From Stackebrandtia nassauensis DSM 44728 (GTDB lineage Bacteria > Actinomycetota > Actinomycetes > Mycobacteriales > Micromonosporaceae), in assembly GCF_000024545.1 (NCBI RefSeq), contig NC_013947.1, positions 5,642,001 to 5,706,000 of the forward strand: a DNA stretch of 64,000 nucleotides. Reading direction: 5' to 3'. Made by a program: the position numbers and the translations under genes. Shown here in pieces: positions 53,035 to 62,297 of this stretch (its first letter is position 1; every line of letters starts with the position of its first letter). The notes below the pieces were generated by a model. That model saw only the letters and a list, made by a program, of their open reading frames with translations. It was not told where the DNA came from and did not search any database.

Positions 53035-53562
53035 ATGACCTACCGCGAGCCAACCCAAACCGCTCCCCGCATCCCCCGCTCCACCCTCTCCGCCGCCCAC
53101 CGCACCCTGGGCGAAGCCCACGGCGCCGTCCCCGCCAACGCAACCGTCTTCGACACCCACCTCCCCGCCATAGCCAACCTCAACCCCGACCTCCTCAACG
53201 CCCTACACCAAGCCGCCACCGACGCGGCCCACCACGGCATCACCTTCACGGTCAACGGCGGCTGGCGCTCCCCCGAATACCAACAACACCTCCTCCAAGA
53301 AGCCATCACCACCTACGGCTCAGCCACCGAAGCCGCCCGCTGGGTCGCCACCCCCGACACATCCCCCCACGTATCCGGCCACGCCATCGACCTCGGCCCC
53401 ACCAAAACCACCCGCTGGCTCTCCACCCACGGCTCCAAATACGGCCTATGCCAAATCTTCGACAACGAACCCTGGCACTACGAACTCCGCCCCGAAGCCA
53501 TCACCCACGGCTGCCCACCCCGCTACCCCGACCCCTCCCACGACCCCCGCATGCGCCGCTAA
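53035..53562 (+). CDS. vanY: M15B D,D-carboxypeptidase, soluble VanY/VanXY-like
   Basis: A 175-residue zinc D,D-peptidase. GGWRSPEYQ has the substrate Arg78, the zinc ligands are His112 and Asp119 in S-P-H-V-S-G-H-A-I-D, and Glu145 with His148 are in NEPWHYE. VanY removes terminal D-Ala from pentapeptide. No signal peptide or membrane helix is present: the first 35 residues are polar. That differs from VanY and its membrane-bound relatives and resembles cytoplasmic VanXY enzymes. It has its own copy of the van element and so belongs to the regulon as a separate unit. Confidence 0.85.
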   Translation: MTYREPTQTAPRIPRSTLSAAHRTLGEAHGAVPANATVFDTHLPAIANLNPDLLNALHQAATDAAHHGITFTVNGGWRSPEYQQHLLQEAITTYGSATEAARWVATPDTSPHVSGHAIDLGPTKTTRWLSTHGSKYGLCQIFDNEPWHYELRPEAITHGCPPRYPDPSHDPRMRR

Positions 53563-53663
53563 CCCTCACGTCGCTCCCCAGCCGAAACGCACCGTGACCA
53601 TCCATACCGGTCCCGTGGCTCCGGTACTGGATCGTGGCGCCCGTCCTAGTAGGGTCGGTTCGC

Positions 53664-56405
53664 ATGGAGGTTCGGGTGCTTGGAACCGTTCAAGTCATCT
53701 CGAACGGGCAACCGATTCTGCGAGCGAGGCGGCGAGAACGACTGCTGCTGGGGCTGTTGGCATTGGAGGCCAACCGGTCGATCACGACCTCGCGTCTTGA
53801 GCAGTTGCTGTGGGACGGCGACGCGCCGAAGAATCCACGCCAAGTGATTCGGGTCTACATATCGCGGCTGCGGACGCAATTGGAGGCCGCCGACTCGTCG
53901 CTGGTCGAGTTGGCCCATGAGGGAACCGGGTACGTGTTGCACATTGCCCCCGAGCGTGTCGACGCGCTCCGTTTCGAAGCGGAGGTGGCCGCCGCGCGTG
54001 CGGTGCCCGACCCCCACGAACGCGGCCGATGCCTCGCCGCCGCCCTCGCGCTGTGGCGCGGCCCCCTGCTGGACGGCGCGGCGGACGAGCTGCTGCGCGA
54101 CCGGATCGGGCAACGACTCCACGAACAGCGACTGGCCGCCGAGGAGCTCCGCGTGGAGGCGGAACTAGAAGCCGGACACCACGAGGCACTGCTGCCCGAA
54201 TTGGCCGAGCTGACCGTCCGGTACCCGTTGCGCGAGAAGCTCATCGCCGCCCGCATGACGGCACTGCACCGATCCCACCGCACCTCCGAGGCACTGGCGC
54301 TCTACCGCACCGCCACCACGGAGCACCGCGAGCAGTCGGGACTCGACTTCAGCGACGCCCTCAAAGCCCTGCACGTGGCGATACTCCGAGCCGACGAACT
54401 CACGAGCGACGACCCGGAAGCGCCCGGCGCCTCCACACCGGTTCCCGCCCAACTCCCATCCGACCTCGCCCGCTACGTCGGCCGCCAACCCGAAATCCAC
54501 GCGCTCACCGCCGCGGTCTCCGGCACCACCCGAGGCCGCGCGAGGGTGTTCGCCGTCGACGGCATGGCCGGTGTGGGCAAGTCGGCCCTGGTGATCCACG
54601 CCGCCCACCGCGTCGCCGACCGGTTCCCCGACGGCCAGCTCTACGTCAACCTGCACGGATTCACCCACGGTTCGCAGCCGGTCTCGCCCGTCGACGTCCT
54701 CGATCGCATGCTGCGGGCGCTAGGCATACCGGCCGACAAGATCCCCCGCCTCACCGACGACCGCGCCGCCGTATTCCGCAGCCTGCTGGCCAACCGGAAA
54801 CTGTTGATCATTCTGGACAACGCCGCCAGCGAAGACCAGGTGGAACCGCTGCTGCCCGCCGCCGAAGGCTGCCTGGTGTTCATCACCAGCCGCATCCGGC
54901 TGTCGGGTCTGGACGATATCCACCTCCTGTCGCTCTCTCCGCTGTCCATTGAAGATTCCATGGAACTGTTCCGGCAGATCGCCGGTCCCGACCGGATCGG
55001 CGGCGACACCGAGACGCTCGCCGCGATCGTGGGCATCTGCGGAAACCTCCCCTTGGCGGTGCGCATCGCCGCCGCCCGCCTGCGAGACCAACCCCAGTGG
55101 ACCATCAGCTCGCTGCTGGAACGGCTCCGGAACGGCGACGCGCCACTGTCCGAACTGGCCATCGGCCACCGGGGAGTCGCCAAGGCCCTGGAACTGTCCT
55201 ACCGCCATCTGGATGCCCCGGCCCAGCGGATGTTCCGGCTGCTGGGGCTGGCACCGGCCATGCCGGTGGACGCCCAGGCAGCGGCTGCCCTGGCCGACAC
55301 GACGACCAGATCCGCCGAGACGGTCCTGTCCACCCTGACCTCCGCGCGAATGCTCGATTCCCAGGCCACGGACCGCTACCAGTTCCATGACCTCACCAAG
55401 CACTACGCCGCCGACAAGGCCGACCGCGACGAAACCGCCGAGTCACGACGGGAAGCCCTCAAGCGGCTGCTCGACCACTACCTGAACCTGGTCATGCTAG
55501 CCGCCCACCGGCTCGAACCAGCGCAGATCACCCTCAAAGGCGACGCCAATCCGAACGCGATACCCGACCACGCGGCGGCACTGTCCTGGCTGGACGACAG
55601 ACGGCACCAACTGAAGGCCGCCGTCATCGCGGGAAACACCGAGGGCTTCCACGGGCAGGTCTGGGATCTGTGTGCGCGGATGACCGGGTACTACAGGCTT
55701 CGCGGTCACTACGAGGACTGGCTGACCACGCTCCAGCGTGGACTGTCTTCGGCCACGGCCCTCGACGATGACCAGGCGCGGGCCTACATGCTGGTTCGGC
55801 TGATACTCCCGTACCAGGCCACGGGCGACACCGCTCGTGCCTTCAGCAATGCCGAAGAGGCCGCCAGTCTGTTCGAAAGGCACGGGAACGACATCATGCA
55901 GGCGGCGGCCCTCAACAATCTCGGGTGGCTGGTCGTCGAGTCCGCCGAGCGCACCAACACCGACGCCATCGACTCAGCCCGGCGACACCTGGAAAAGGCC
56001 CTCGAGTTGTGCACCGGACTGGCCAATGCCAACGGTCAGGTGAAGGTCCTGGTGAACCTCGGCGATCTGTGTCGCATGCGGGACCAGTGCGACGAGGCGC
56101 TGCGACACTACGATCGCGCCTTGTCCCTGGCCCGGGAAACCGGACAAGCGGACGACCAGAGTGCCGCGCTCTACGGCATCGGCCTCACACACATCGAACA
56201 GCGCGAATACTCCTCGGCGATCGATCCGCTGACCGAAGCCCTGAACCTGTCCCGCCAGGCCGGAGCCCTGGCGCGCATACCCGGTTGCCTCGAGAATCTC
56301 GGCAACGCCCACAAAGAACTCGGGCAGCTCGAACAGGCGTCGAGGTATCACCAGGAACTGGAAGACCTGCTCGCCGGTGACGACAGTGCCCTCACCTGCC
56401 CGTGA
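53664..56405 (+). CDS. AfsR/SARP-family transcriptional regulator
   Basis: A 913-residue AfsR-type protein. The winged helix at residues 1-95 (VRVLGTVQVISNGQPI, NPRQVIRVYISRLRTQL, GYVLHIAPERVDALRFE) and the BTAD domain to about 250 form the SARP part. The NB-ARC ATPase has the P-loop GMAGVGKSAL and GCLVFITSRIRLSGL, and GNLPLAVRIAAARL is the GxP motif. C-terminal TPR repeats follow. It usually activates secondary metabolism or development. The start is ATG 53664. Its 3' end overlaps the convergent 293-residue gene by 14 bp. Confidence 0.93.
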   Translation: MEVRVLGTVQVISNGQPILRARRRERLLLGLLALEANRSITTSRLEQLLWDGDAPKNPRQVIRVYISRLRTQLEAADSSLVELAHEGTGYVLHIAPERVDALRFEAEVAAARAVPDPHERGRCLAAALALWRGPLLDGAADELLRDRIGQRLHEQRLAAEELRVEAELEAGHHEALLPELAELTVRYPLREKLIAARMTALHRSHRTSEALALYRTATTEHREQSGLDFSDALKALHVAILRADELTSDDPEAPGASTPVPAQLPSDLARYVGRQPEIHALTAAVSGTTRGRARVFAVDGMAGVGKSALVIHAAHRVADRFPDGQLYVNLHGFTHGSQPVSPVDVLDRMLRALGIPADKIPRLTDDRAAVFRSLLANRKLLIILDNAASEDQVEPLLPAAEGCLVFITSRIRLSGLDDIHLLSLSPLSIEDSMELFRQIAGPDRIGGDTETLAAIVGICGNLPLAVRIAAARLRDQPQWTISSLLERLRNGDAPLSELAIGHRGVAKALELSYRHLDAPAQRMFRLLGLAPAMPVDAQAAAALADTTTRSAETVLSTLTSARMLDSQATDRYQFHDLTKHYAADKADRDETAESRREALKRLLDHYLNLVMLAAHRLEPAQITLKGDANPNAIPDHAAALSWLDDRRHQLKAAVIAGNTEGFHGQVWDLCARMTGYYRLRGHYEDWLTTLQRGLSSATALDDDQARAYMLVRLILPYQATGDTARAFSNAEEAASLFERHGNDIMQAAALNNLGWLVVESAERTNTDAIDSARRHLEKALELCTGLANANGQVKVLVNLGDLCRMRDQCDEALRHYDRALSLARETGQADDQSAALYGIGLTHIEQREYSSAIDPLTEALNLSRQAGALARIPGCLENLGNAHKELGQLEQASRYHQELEDLLAGDDSALTCP

Positions 56406-57273
56406 AGGGCGGGTAGGAGGGGATGGCGTCGTCGAAGACGATCTCAGCGGCTTCATGAGATTTGCCGAAGACCTTGTCGAGATCCTGGTGCACCTGATTG
56501 GCATGCTCCCCCGCGCTTTTCAAACCCGCACTCATCGACTCCAGAATTCCGGCGACCCTGTCACCGCCGAGCTGGATACCTGCCACAGCCTTGCCCGCCT
56601 GAGTGACCACTACTTTGGACAAGGCGACGCCCTTGTCGACTCCCTTCGGAGCGAAGATCCCCGCCACCTCAAGGGAGATTCCCAGGACTTCGAGGAATCC
56701 CTTGGCGAACGCACCGGCGACGACCGCGCGCGGATCGAGTTTGGCCAATGTCTCCTCGGTTTTTCGGGCCACTTCGAGGCCGATCTCCCGCACATGCCGA
56801 TAAAGCTCCGCATAAGAGTCGAAGGCGCTGTGGGTCGCCTCCATGATGTCCTGTTGGACCCTGGAATGGTAGGGCAGCTGGTAAAGATAGAAGCTCTCGA
56901 AGTCCTTCCCGGCACCCTCCTCCCAGCTCGACAGCGTCTTCTGGATGCTCCGGATCACTCCCTCGGAGAAACCGATCGGGGATTTGAAGTCCGCGAGAGC
57001 CTTCCTGGCGGCTTCGAGATCGGCCACCGCGTCCTGTCCGTCGAGAGCCTTGCCGTGCACCATGCCGTACTCCACCAATGTGGAGGTAACCCATTTCAGA
57101 TCGGGAAGCTGCGACTTCATCACCTGCTGGCCGATCCAATGGCCGAGCATGTTGGGCCGTCCGTCTGGCCCGGCCGGGGCGGGCATGGCCTCGATCTCTT
57201 CGATCATCTTCTGTTTGGCCAGCGCCTCGATGCGGCCCCCGATGGCCGTCAGTTCCGCGAGATAGGCGTTCAT
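56392..57273 (-). CDS. WXG-like helical protein, large partner of second two-gene module
   Basis: A 293-residue helical protein without signal. Residues 117-120 (W-E-E-G, in LSSWEEGAGKDFESFY) give a WxxG-like turn. A long helix then carries Tyr and Arg, and a more hydrophobic Ala/Gly/Val region follows (VAGAFAKGFLEVLGISLEVAGIFAP). The end is DDAIPSYPPFTGR. This matches the layout of the 321-residue protein at 832-1797. It is coupled by ATGA to the 108-residue gene upstream. The role is unknown; an ESX-type secreted effector or pore-forming protein is possible. Confidence 0.72.
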   Translation of the reverse strand: MNAYLAELTAIGGRIEALAKQKMIEEIEAMPAPAGPDGRPNMLGHWIGQQVMKSQLPDLKWVTSTLVEYGMVHGKALDGQDAVADLEAARKALADFKSPIGFSEGVIRSIQKTLSSWEEGAGKDFESFYLYQLPYHSRVQQDIMEATHSAFDSYAELYRHVREIGLEVARKTEETLAKLDPRAVVAGAFAKGFLEVLGISLEVAGIFAPKGVDKGVALSKVVVTQAGKAVAGIQLGGDRVAGILESMSAGLKSAGEHANQVHQDLDKVFGKSHEAAEIVFDDAIPSYPPFTGR

Positions 57274-57596
57274 CGCCCCGCCTTCCGCCGCAAGTCGCCC
57301 GGGAGGAGTCGAAGTGCCTTGCTCACCTCTCGGTCACCCTCGTCGTCGGCGTTCTTGTAGTCAATGGCGGCCTTTTCCAGTCCTGCGGCTACCGACTTGT
57401 GGTTCCGGATTATCGCATCGTTCATATAGGACGCTAGCGTGTACAACGCATGCGCGGAGCCGCCTAGATGCGGCGTGCCCCCTTGGGCTTCCGCGGTCAT
57501 CGCCGCGAGATCCTTGGCGCAGCCGATCAGCGCGGGCAGCTGCGACGGAGCCGTCGCCGCATCGTGCAGATCTGCGTCGTTCACTTTGACATTCAC
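57270..57596 (-). CDS. Small EspC/WXG-like helical protein
   Basis: A 108-residue helical protein starting at GTG 57596 behind GGAC. The sequence VNDADLHDAATAPSQLPALIGCAKDLAAMTAEAQGG...LGGSAHALYTLASYMNDAIIRNHKSVAAGLEKAAIDYKNADDEGDREV has the hairpin length and YKNADDE-type end of EspC/DUF2580 proteins linked to type VII secretion. It is the small partner of the 293-residue protein (ATGA overlap). Confidence 0.7.
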   Translation of the reverse strand: MNVKVNDADLHDAATAPSQLPALIGCAKDLAAMTAEAQGGTPHLGGSAHALYTLASYMNDAIIRNHKSVAAGLEKAAIDYKNADDEGDREVSKALRLLPGDLRRKAGR

Positions 57597-57639
57597 AGTC
57601 GAGTCCTATCGTCGATGTTGAGAGAGGGAGGGGCGTTCG

Positions 57640-58176
57640 TCAGCCCAGGAACGGCGGCAACTTAGCGACCTCCACAGTGAAGTACTCGCGGCAGTAAGCC
57701 GCCGTCACTGCCGCCGAATACCGTTGTGAGACCTCCGAGAGCGCGCCGTTGAGTTCGGCCTCCATGTCGCCGGTGTTGCAACGCGTCAGGGCTCTGGGGG
57801 CGACGACAGTCGTCACCCGCCCCTGGACCCGCTCCATGGTCACGAAGCCACGCGAAGAAATACCCTGAACCCGAATCGCCGCCAGTTCAGCCCAGTACCG
57901 CTCCAACCGGTCGTCCTTGCGAACACCGCGCCGCTCGACTGCCGGAGCACCCCCGCTCTTGTCGAAGATCCCGTCCTTCGCACTGTCGTAAGCCCGCGAC
58001 AACGACTCCAGACACCGATCCACCGCAGCCGCCAACGACTGCTCGCTATGCCGTTCCAGGCACCCCTCCGTGAGGACAATGGCCGCGCCTTTCGAGTCGA
58101 ACCGCAACTTCACCGTGCCGTCGGGCGAGGCGACCTTGATCCGCAACCGATCCATGAGCTCCGAGAACGTACTCAC
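57640..58176 (-). CDS. YbaB/ESX-associated-like protein, hypothetical
   Basis: A 178-residue protein starting at GTG 58176 behind AAGGGG. The N-terminal half (FSELMDRLRIKVASPDGTVKLRFDSKGAAIVLTEGCLERHSEQSLAAAVDRCLESLSRAYDSA) has the look of the YbaB/EbfC-like fold, variants of which sit in actinobacterial ESX-type clusters. I cannot place the C-terminal half. It lies between the proline-rich WXG protein and the small/large pair on the same strand. Confidence 0.6.
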   Translation of the reverse strand: MSTFSELMDRLRIKVASPDGTVKLRFDSKGAAIVLTEGCLERHSEQSLAAAVDRCLESLSRAYDSAKDGIFDKSGGAPAVERRGVRKDDRLERYWAELAAIRVQGISSRGFVTMERVQGRVTTVVAPRALTRCNTGDMEAELNGALSEVSQRYSAAVTAAYCREYFTVEVAKLPPFLG

Positions 58177-58207
58177 AACCACCACCCCTTCGGCTCCACG
58201 TGACGCC

Positions 58208-59785
58208 TCACCGCGAACCCCCCGATCGCGTCCCCCGACCGAAGAACGGTCCCGGGTCATGGAACCGCGTGGTCTCGGCACTGGAGGTGATGATCGTCGG
58301 CGAGGTCTTTGGTGCCCGCCACAGTTCGCTGTGCTCCTCGGTCTCCCCGCCACGGCGGGACAGCCGATCCACGACCTCGCGCTCATCAAATTGCCCACTC
58401 AGCTCTTCGTTGGCGCGCAACGGCTTCACCGGTCCCGGATCGTGCCGATGCCCCTGCCAGTCGGACCGCCGCGTGATCACAGCGGGGACAACGGCCCCGT
58501 TCGGCTCCCAGAACTCCTCCAGCGGCCCGTCGGAACTTAGGCGCTTGTCCTCATCACGGCGGTGCGACTTCTGGACCACAGGCTTGAGCGGCGCCGCTGG
58601 TCGGCCCGCGCCACCGGCGCGAATGACTCCCCGGTTGAGGTTCTCCCCTCCAGAACGCAGCCGTGGGATCCGGACGGCGCGAACCTTGTTTCGCGGTCCG
58701 GCGACGACACCGTTCGGGCCGATCAGACGCCCCTTCACGGCGGGAGCCGGATTCGTGGTCCCGGGGCGTTGGCCGATAACTGGCCTGGTCAGGGCGTTGA
58801 CGGGACGAGGAGTCCCGATCGGCGCCGTACCGGTGTTGCCCTGCCGGGAACCGATCACCGACGGGACGGTCCTACCCGGCGGGCGCGGAGCCTTCGGAGC
58901 CGGGGGCGGGGTTTGCCGAGGCGCCGTCCGAGGTACCGAGGGTTTCGGCCGGGGAGGTGGCGTCGACCGGGGCGGCGGCATCGTCCTGGATGGACGGACT
59001 CCTACGGGAGGTGGCTTCCTGGGCGGGCAGACCGGCAGTTTGGGCTCCGGGCTCTGCTGGTGCACCCGGCCGAACGGTGGTGCGACCGGCGGGGGCGGCG
59101 GCGAACCCGGCGGTGGGCCGGTCAGAGCCGGTCCAGGTCCAGGGCCCGTCCCCGTCGAGCCGGGCGGGGGCCCCTGCAGGTCCGGCTCGTCCGCACCTGG
59201 CGGCACCGAAGAGCCACCCGGCTCAACGAAGCCGGAACCGGGTCCCGGCGGTGCGGCGTCGCCACCCGACCGTCCCGAGGAATGACCGGATTGCCCTGGC
59301 GCCTCGGGTTCGGGGAGCGGCGTGAAGTCGACATCGAACTGAAGGGCACTGCTGTGGGTCTCGATCTGCTCGGTGGCCGCGACCATGGCCTGGCGAGCGC
59401 GAACGGAGAAGGTCCTCGATTCCGGGCCGTCGTCCATCGGACAACCCGCCGCGGCCCAGTCGTCGGCGATGTCGGTCACCTTCGTCTGGACATCGGCCAC
59501 CTCGACGGCGATACCGTTCCACCGCTCGGAGGCGCTGAATGCCTGGTCCGCCGCCGTCCGCAACTGCTCCGCCTGCCCGGACAGGGCGGTGAAGAAGGCC
59601 TCGCCGGACTTGCTGCTCCAAGCCGACGACGCGGCCTCCAGATGACGCAGCATGCTCGTCGCCTGGTCGTGCAGCGCCGTACCTAGTTCGCGCCAGGCAT
59701 CGGCTTGCCGCAGCAGCGTGTCCGGCGAGTCAGGTGCGACGATCTCGGCGATCTCGTAGACCTTGTAGCCGTCGAAGGCGCCCAT
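58208..59785 (-). CDS. WXG-domain protein with long proline-rich tail (PPE-like layout)
   Basis: A 525-residue protein starting at ATG 59785, eight bases after GGGAAGG; a TTG two codons earlier is less likely. The first 155 residues are a helical WXG100-type domain with W56-S-S in SAWSSKSGEAFFTALSGQAEQL. About 200 residues then consist largely of Pro, Gly, Arg and Ser (PPPGSPPPPP, PPRPKPSVPRT, PPAPKAPRPPG). A basic segment and an Arg/Glu-rich end close it. The composition resembles ESX-secreted PPE or EspI-like proteins. No EccC/EccD secretion genes are in the window. Confidence 0.75.
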   Translation of the reverse strand: MGAFDGYKVYEIAEIVAPDSPDTLLRQADAWRELGTALHDQATSMLRHLEAASSAWSSKSGEAFFTALSGQAEQLRTAADQAFSASERWNGIAVEVADVQTKVTDIADDWAAAGCPMDDGPESRTFSVRARQAMVAATEQIETHSSALQFDVDFTPLPEPEAPGQSGHSSGRSGGDAAPPGPGSGFVEPGGSSVPPGADEPDLQGPPPGSTGTGPGPGPALTGPPPGSPPPPPVAPPFGRVHQQSPEPKLPVCPPRKPPPVGVRPSRTMPPPRSTPPPRPKPSVPRTAPRQTPPPAPKAPRPPGRTVPSVIGSRQGNTGTAPIGTPRPVNALTRPVIGQRPGTTNPAPAVKGRLIGPNGVVAGPRNKVRAVRIPRLRSGGENLNRGVIRAGGAGRPAAPLKPVVQKSHRRDEDKRLSSDGPLEEFWEPNGAVVPAVITRRSDWQGHRHDPGPVKPLRANEELSGQFDEREVVDRLSRRGGETEEHSELWRAPKTSPTIITSSAETTRFHDPGPFFGRGTRSGGSR

Positions 59786-59799
59786 GGACAATCCCTTCC

Positions 59800-60198
59800 C
59801 TATCCGTCGCGGCCGGGCTCAGCGGACCGTGGAATGTTCAGCATCCGGGTGACGACGGCCAGATTGGCCGCGTCCGACTCGTCTTGACCACGCAAACTCA
59901 TGGCGATCGCCTCGGTCAGCCGACTGGCCCGGTACATGCTGTCGCGGGAGTGGTCGATCAGCTGCCTGGCTCGTTCCACAGCGAGCCCGTGAATCGCCAT
60001 CACCGCTGAGGCGGGCTGGTTCCGAGCATCCGCACCGTACGGCATATCACCCTGTGTGGATGGAGACATGATGCCGCCAACGTCGAATTCCGAACGGATT
60101 GACTCGGCTGCCTTGTCGAACGCCTCCGCCTCGGCACGCAGCCGCTTCGACAACGCCAGTATCTCGGGGACGTCGATCGTGACGTCGGACGCCATCAT
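59800..60198 (-). CDS. EspC/WXG100-like small helical protein
   Basis: A 132-residue protein starting at ATG 60198 with GAGAGG upstream. DVTIDVPEILALSKRLRAEAEAFDKAAESIRSEFDVGGIMSPSTQGDMPYGADARNQPASAVMAIHGLAVERARQLIDHSRDSMYRASRLTEAIAMSLRGQDES is a two-helix hairpin of the DUF2580/WXG kind. It is the first gene of the five-gene minus-strand set (132, 525, 178, 108 and 293 residues). The 241 bp upstream to the VOC remnant hold its promoter; I see no clear motif there. Confidence 0.7.
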   Translation of the reverse strand: MMASDVTIDVPEILALSKRLRAEAEAFDKAAESIRSEFDVGGIMSPSTQGDMPYGADARNQPASAVMAIHGLAVERARQLIDHSRDSMYRASRLTEAIAMSLRGQDESDAANLAVVTRMLNIPRSAEPGRDG

Positions 60199-60439
60199 TG
60201 CCGCCTCTCTGTCAGTGGCCTGATCCACAGAAATCCACCATGGACTATTGCGCTGTGTGAGAGTCCGCTCCGATACCAGCCCAAAAGGAGCTCGGCCGCC
60301 GACCCGCATCCCGAGCAATGGTGCCGTCCGCGAGTTTCCAAATCCTTACCAACCACCGCGAACAGCGAGCACGGGCCTGTACAAACAGCGCATCCAAGCC
60401 GCTGACAGTCTTTGAACAGCGGTTGACTTATTCCGCTGG

Positions 60440-60661
60440 TCAGTCCGCGAAGTCCCCGACGCGCCAGGGCATCTCCTGCAATGTCCAGGTGTTGCCGTCG
60501 GGGTCTACGAACGGCACGTAGAACATTGAGCCCTCGTGTTCGTCCACTTCGCCCATCTCCACACCCTTTTCGACCAGCTCCTCGCGGGTCGCCCTGACGT
60601 CGGCGACCACCAGGTGGAGTGCGCGCAGCGATCCGGCCATGTGGTCGGACAACGTGGGCAA
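60440..60661 (-). pseudogene. Truncated VOC (glyoxalase/bleomycin-resistance) protein
   Basis: A 73-residue frame that matches only the second half of a VOC domain: LHLVVADVRATREELVEKGVEMGEVDEHEGSMFYVPFVDPDGNTWTLQEM, where FxDPDGNxWxLQE is the conserved end. Whole proteins have about 120-130 residues, and the first betaalphabeta unit is missing. Upstream is the stop of the DHFR-like gene, so the front half was lost. It is probably a remnant. Confidence 0.7.
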
Positions 60662-60673
60662 CCCTGTGCTCAG

Positions 60674-61294
60674 TCAGGAAGTCGGGCGGCGGTAGATCAG
60701 GTGCGTGACGCCGACGCCCGTTATCGTTTCGGGTCCGCTGAGGTCGATCGGTGCTGCCCCGACGCCGTCGAGCATGCGAACGCCACCGCCGAGAACGGTT
60801 GGGACCAAGTCGATGCGCAGTTCGTCCAACAGTCCGACCGAAAGCGCCTGGCCAACGATGCTGCCCGGGCCGATGCCGACGTCCTTGCCGTCGGCGACCT
60901 TGATCGCTTGCCGGACGGCGGATTCCACCCCGTCGGTCACGAAGGTGAACGGCGTGACAGTGTTCGTCCATTCCGGGGGGTTGTGGGTGACCACGAAGAC
61001 CGGTACGTCGCCCTGCGGGTGTGCCCCGCCCCAGCCGTTGGTCATGTCGAACTGTTTTCGGCCGACCACCAGGGCACCGGTGTGGTCCATCAGGTCGCGA
61101 AGGTAGCGGGCGGTGGCTTCGGAGGTTCGATAGGTGAGGCGTTCGGGATCGGCACTCGGCGTTTCAACATCGCCTGCGGTGCACCAGGCAAAGAGTCGGT
61201 CGAATCCGGAGTTCCCGGGCCCGGCGATGTAGCCGTCCAGGGAAACGGATGCCTGCGCGAAAACCTTGCCGGGCGAGCTCTGGTCGGTGGTCAT
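60674..61294 (-). CDS. Dihydrofolate reductase-like (RibD C-terminal fold) protein
   Basis: A 206-residue protein of the RibD-C/DHFR-like family. VFAQASVSLDGYIAGPGN starts it, LVVGRKQFDMTNGWGG is the nucleotide-contact loop, and DVGIGPGSIVGQALSVGLLDELRIDLVPTVLGGGVRML is the typical end. Members are NADPH reductases of unknown substrate. ATG 61294 follows AAGGA. It is 12 bp upstream of the VOC remnant. Confidence 0.87.
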   Translation of the reverse strand: MTTDQSSPGKVFAQASVSLDGYIAGPGNSGFDRLFAWCTAGDVETPSADPERLTYRTSEATARYLRDLMDHTGALVVGRKQFDMTNGWGGAHPQGDVPVFVVTHNPPEWTNTVTPFTFVTDGVESAVRQAIKVADGKDVGIGPGSIVGQALSVGLLDELRIDLVPTVLGGGVRMLDGVGAAPIDLSGPETITGVGVTHLIYRRPTS

Positions 61295-61414
61295 TGGGGT
61301 TCCTTCGTGGTCGACATTGGGCGGTTCGAGGGGTAGACGGTACGGCGCGGGAGAACTCATCGGTGGTCGCGGAGGAAACTTTTCGGACGGTCCCGGCGGG
61401 TAGGCTTCGCTGCC

Positions 61415-62206
61415 ATGCCGGAAGACTCTGAACGACTCGCGCGACTGGCTCGTGCCTGGGACGATGCCGCGGCCGGGTACGACGCCTATTTCGTCCCGCG
61501 GTTCGCGCCTTGGGTGGAGCTGGCCGTTAGCGCGGTTGTGGAGGCGGACCTGCCCGACGGCCCGATTCTCGTGCCCTGCTGCGGAACCTTCCCCGAAGCC
61601 GAGTTGCTCGTCGAGCGTTTCCCCGATCGTGAGATCGCCGGGATCGACCTGTCGGACGGCATGGTCGCGCGGGCGCGTGAACGGACCTCCCCGTGGCCCA
61701 ATGTCACGGCGATCGTGGGGGACGCGGCGACCCTTGATCCGCGCTGGTCCGGTGAGTGCGCCGCCGTGGTGTCGGTCTTCGGTCTCCAGCAGCTACCCGA
61801 TCCGGGGCTGGTCATGCGATCTTGGCTGGACGCGCTGGGTCCGGGTGGGAGGTTGTCGGTGGTTTTCTGGCCGGAGAAGACCGAGACGGACGGGCCGTTC
61901 GCGCTCATGTCCGAAGTGGTGCGTGGACGGCTGTCGGCGGGCGAGGCCCGGCCCGATCGGTTCGCGGAGATCGTGACCGGCCACGGCGCGGCGCTTGAGC
62001 GGGACGAGTTCGTGTCCTACCCGATGACGCACGCTGACGCGTCGACGTTCTTCGACGCTTTCACGCGCTCCGGCCCGGCCCGTGCCCTGGCGTTGGCACA
62101 GGGCGACGCGTTCATGGACTCGCTGCGCGAGGAGTTTCTCCGACTTGCCCCGTCCGGCGAGTGGGTCCACCATCCACAGGCCCGCTTGATCGTCGCCCAC
62201 CGCTGA
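61415..62206 (+). CDS. SAM-dependent methyltransferase
   Basis: A 263-residue class I methyltransferase. WDDAAAGYDAYFVPRFAPW opens it. The SAM site is ILVPCCGTFPEAELLVERFPDREIAGIDLSDGMVARARER, with CCGT in place of the usual GxGT and Asp as the ribose ligand. LQQLPDPGLVMRSWLDALGPGGRLSVVFW is motif III. It resembles UbiE-like small-molecule methyltransferases. The substrate is unknown and no pathway genes are adjacent. Confidence 0.87.
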   Translation: MPEDSERLARLARAWDDAAAGYDAYFVPRFAPWVELAVSAVVEADLPDGPILVPCCGTFPEAELLVERFPDREIAGIDLSDGMVARARERTSPWPNVTAIVGDAATLDPRWSGECAAVVSVFGLQQLPDPGLVMRSWLDALGPGGRLSVVFWPEKTETDGPFALMSEVVRGRLSAGEARPDRFAEIVTGHGAALERDEFVSYPMTHADASTFFDAFTRSGPARALALAQGDAFMDSLREEFLRLAPSGEWVHHPQARLIVAHR

Positions 62207-62297
62207 CCGAGGTTTAGGGCCAGAGGCTTGCCGGTCAGCAGTCACGGGGTCAGTCTGGCGCTTGCTAACGATCGGCCGTCGGCTACCGTCACGCCTT

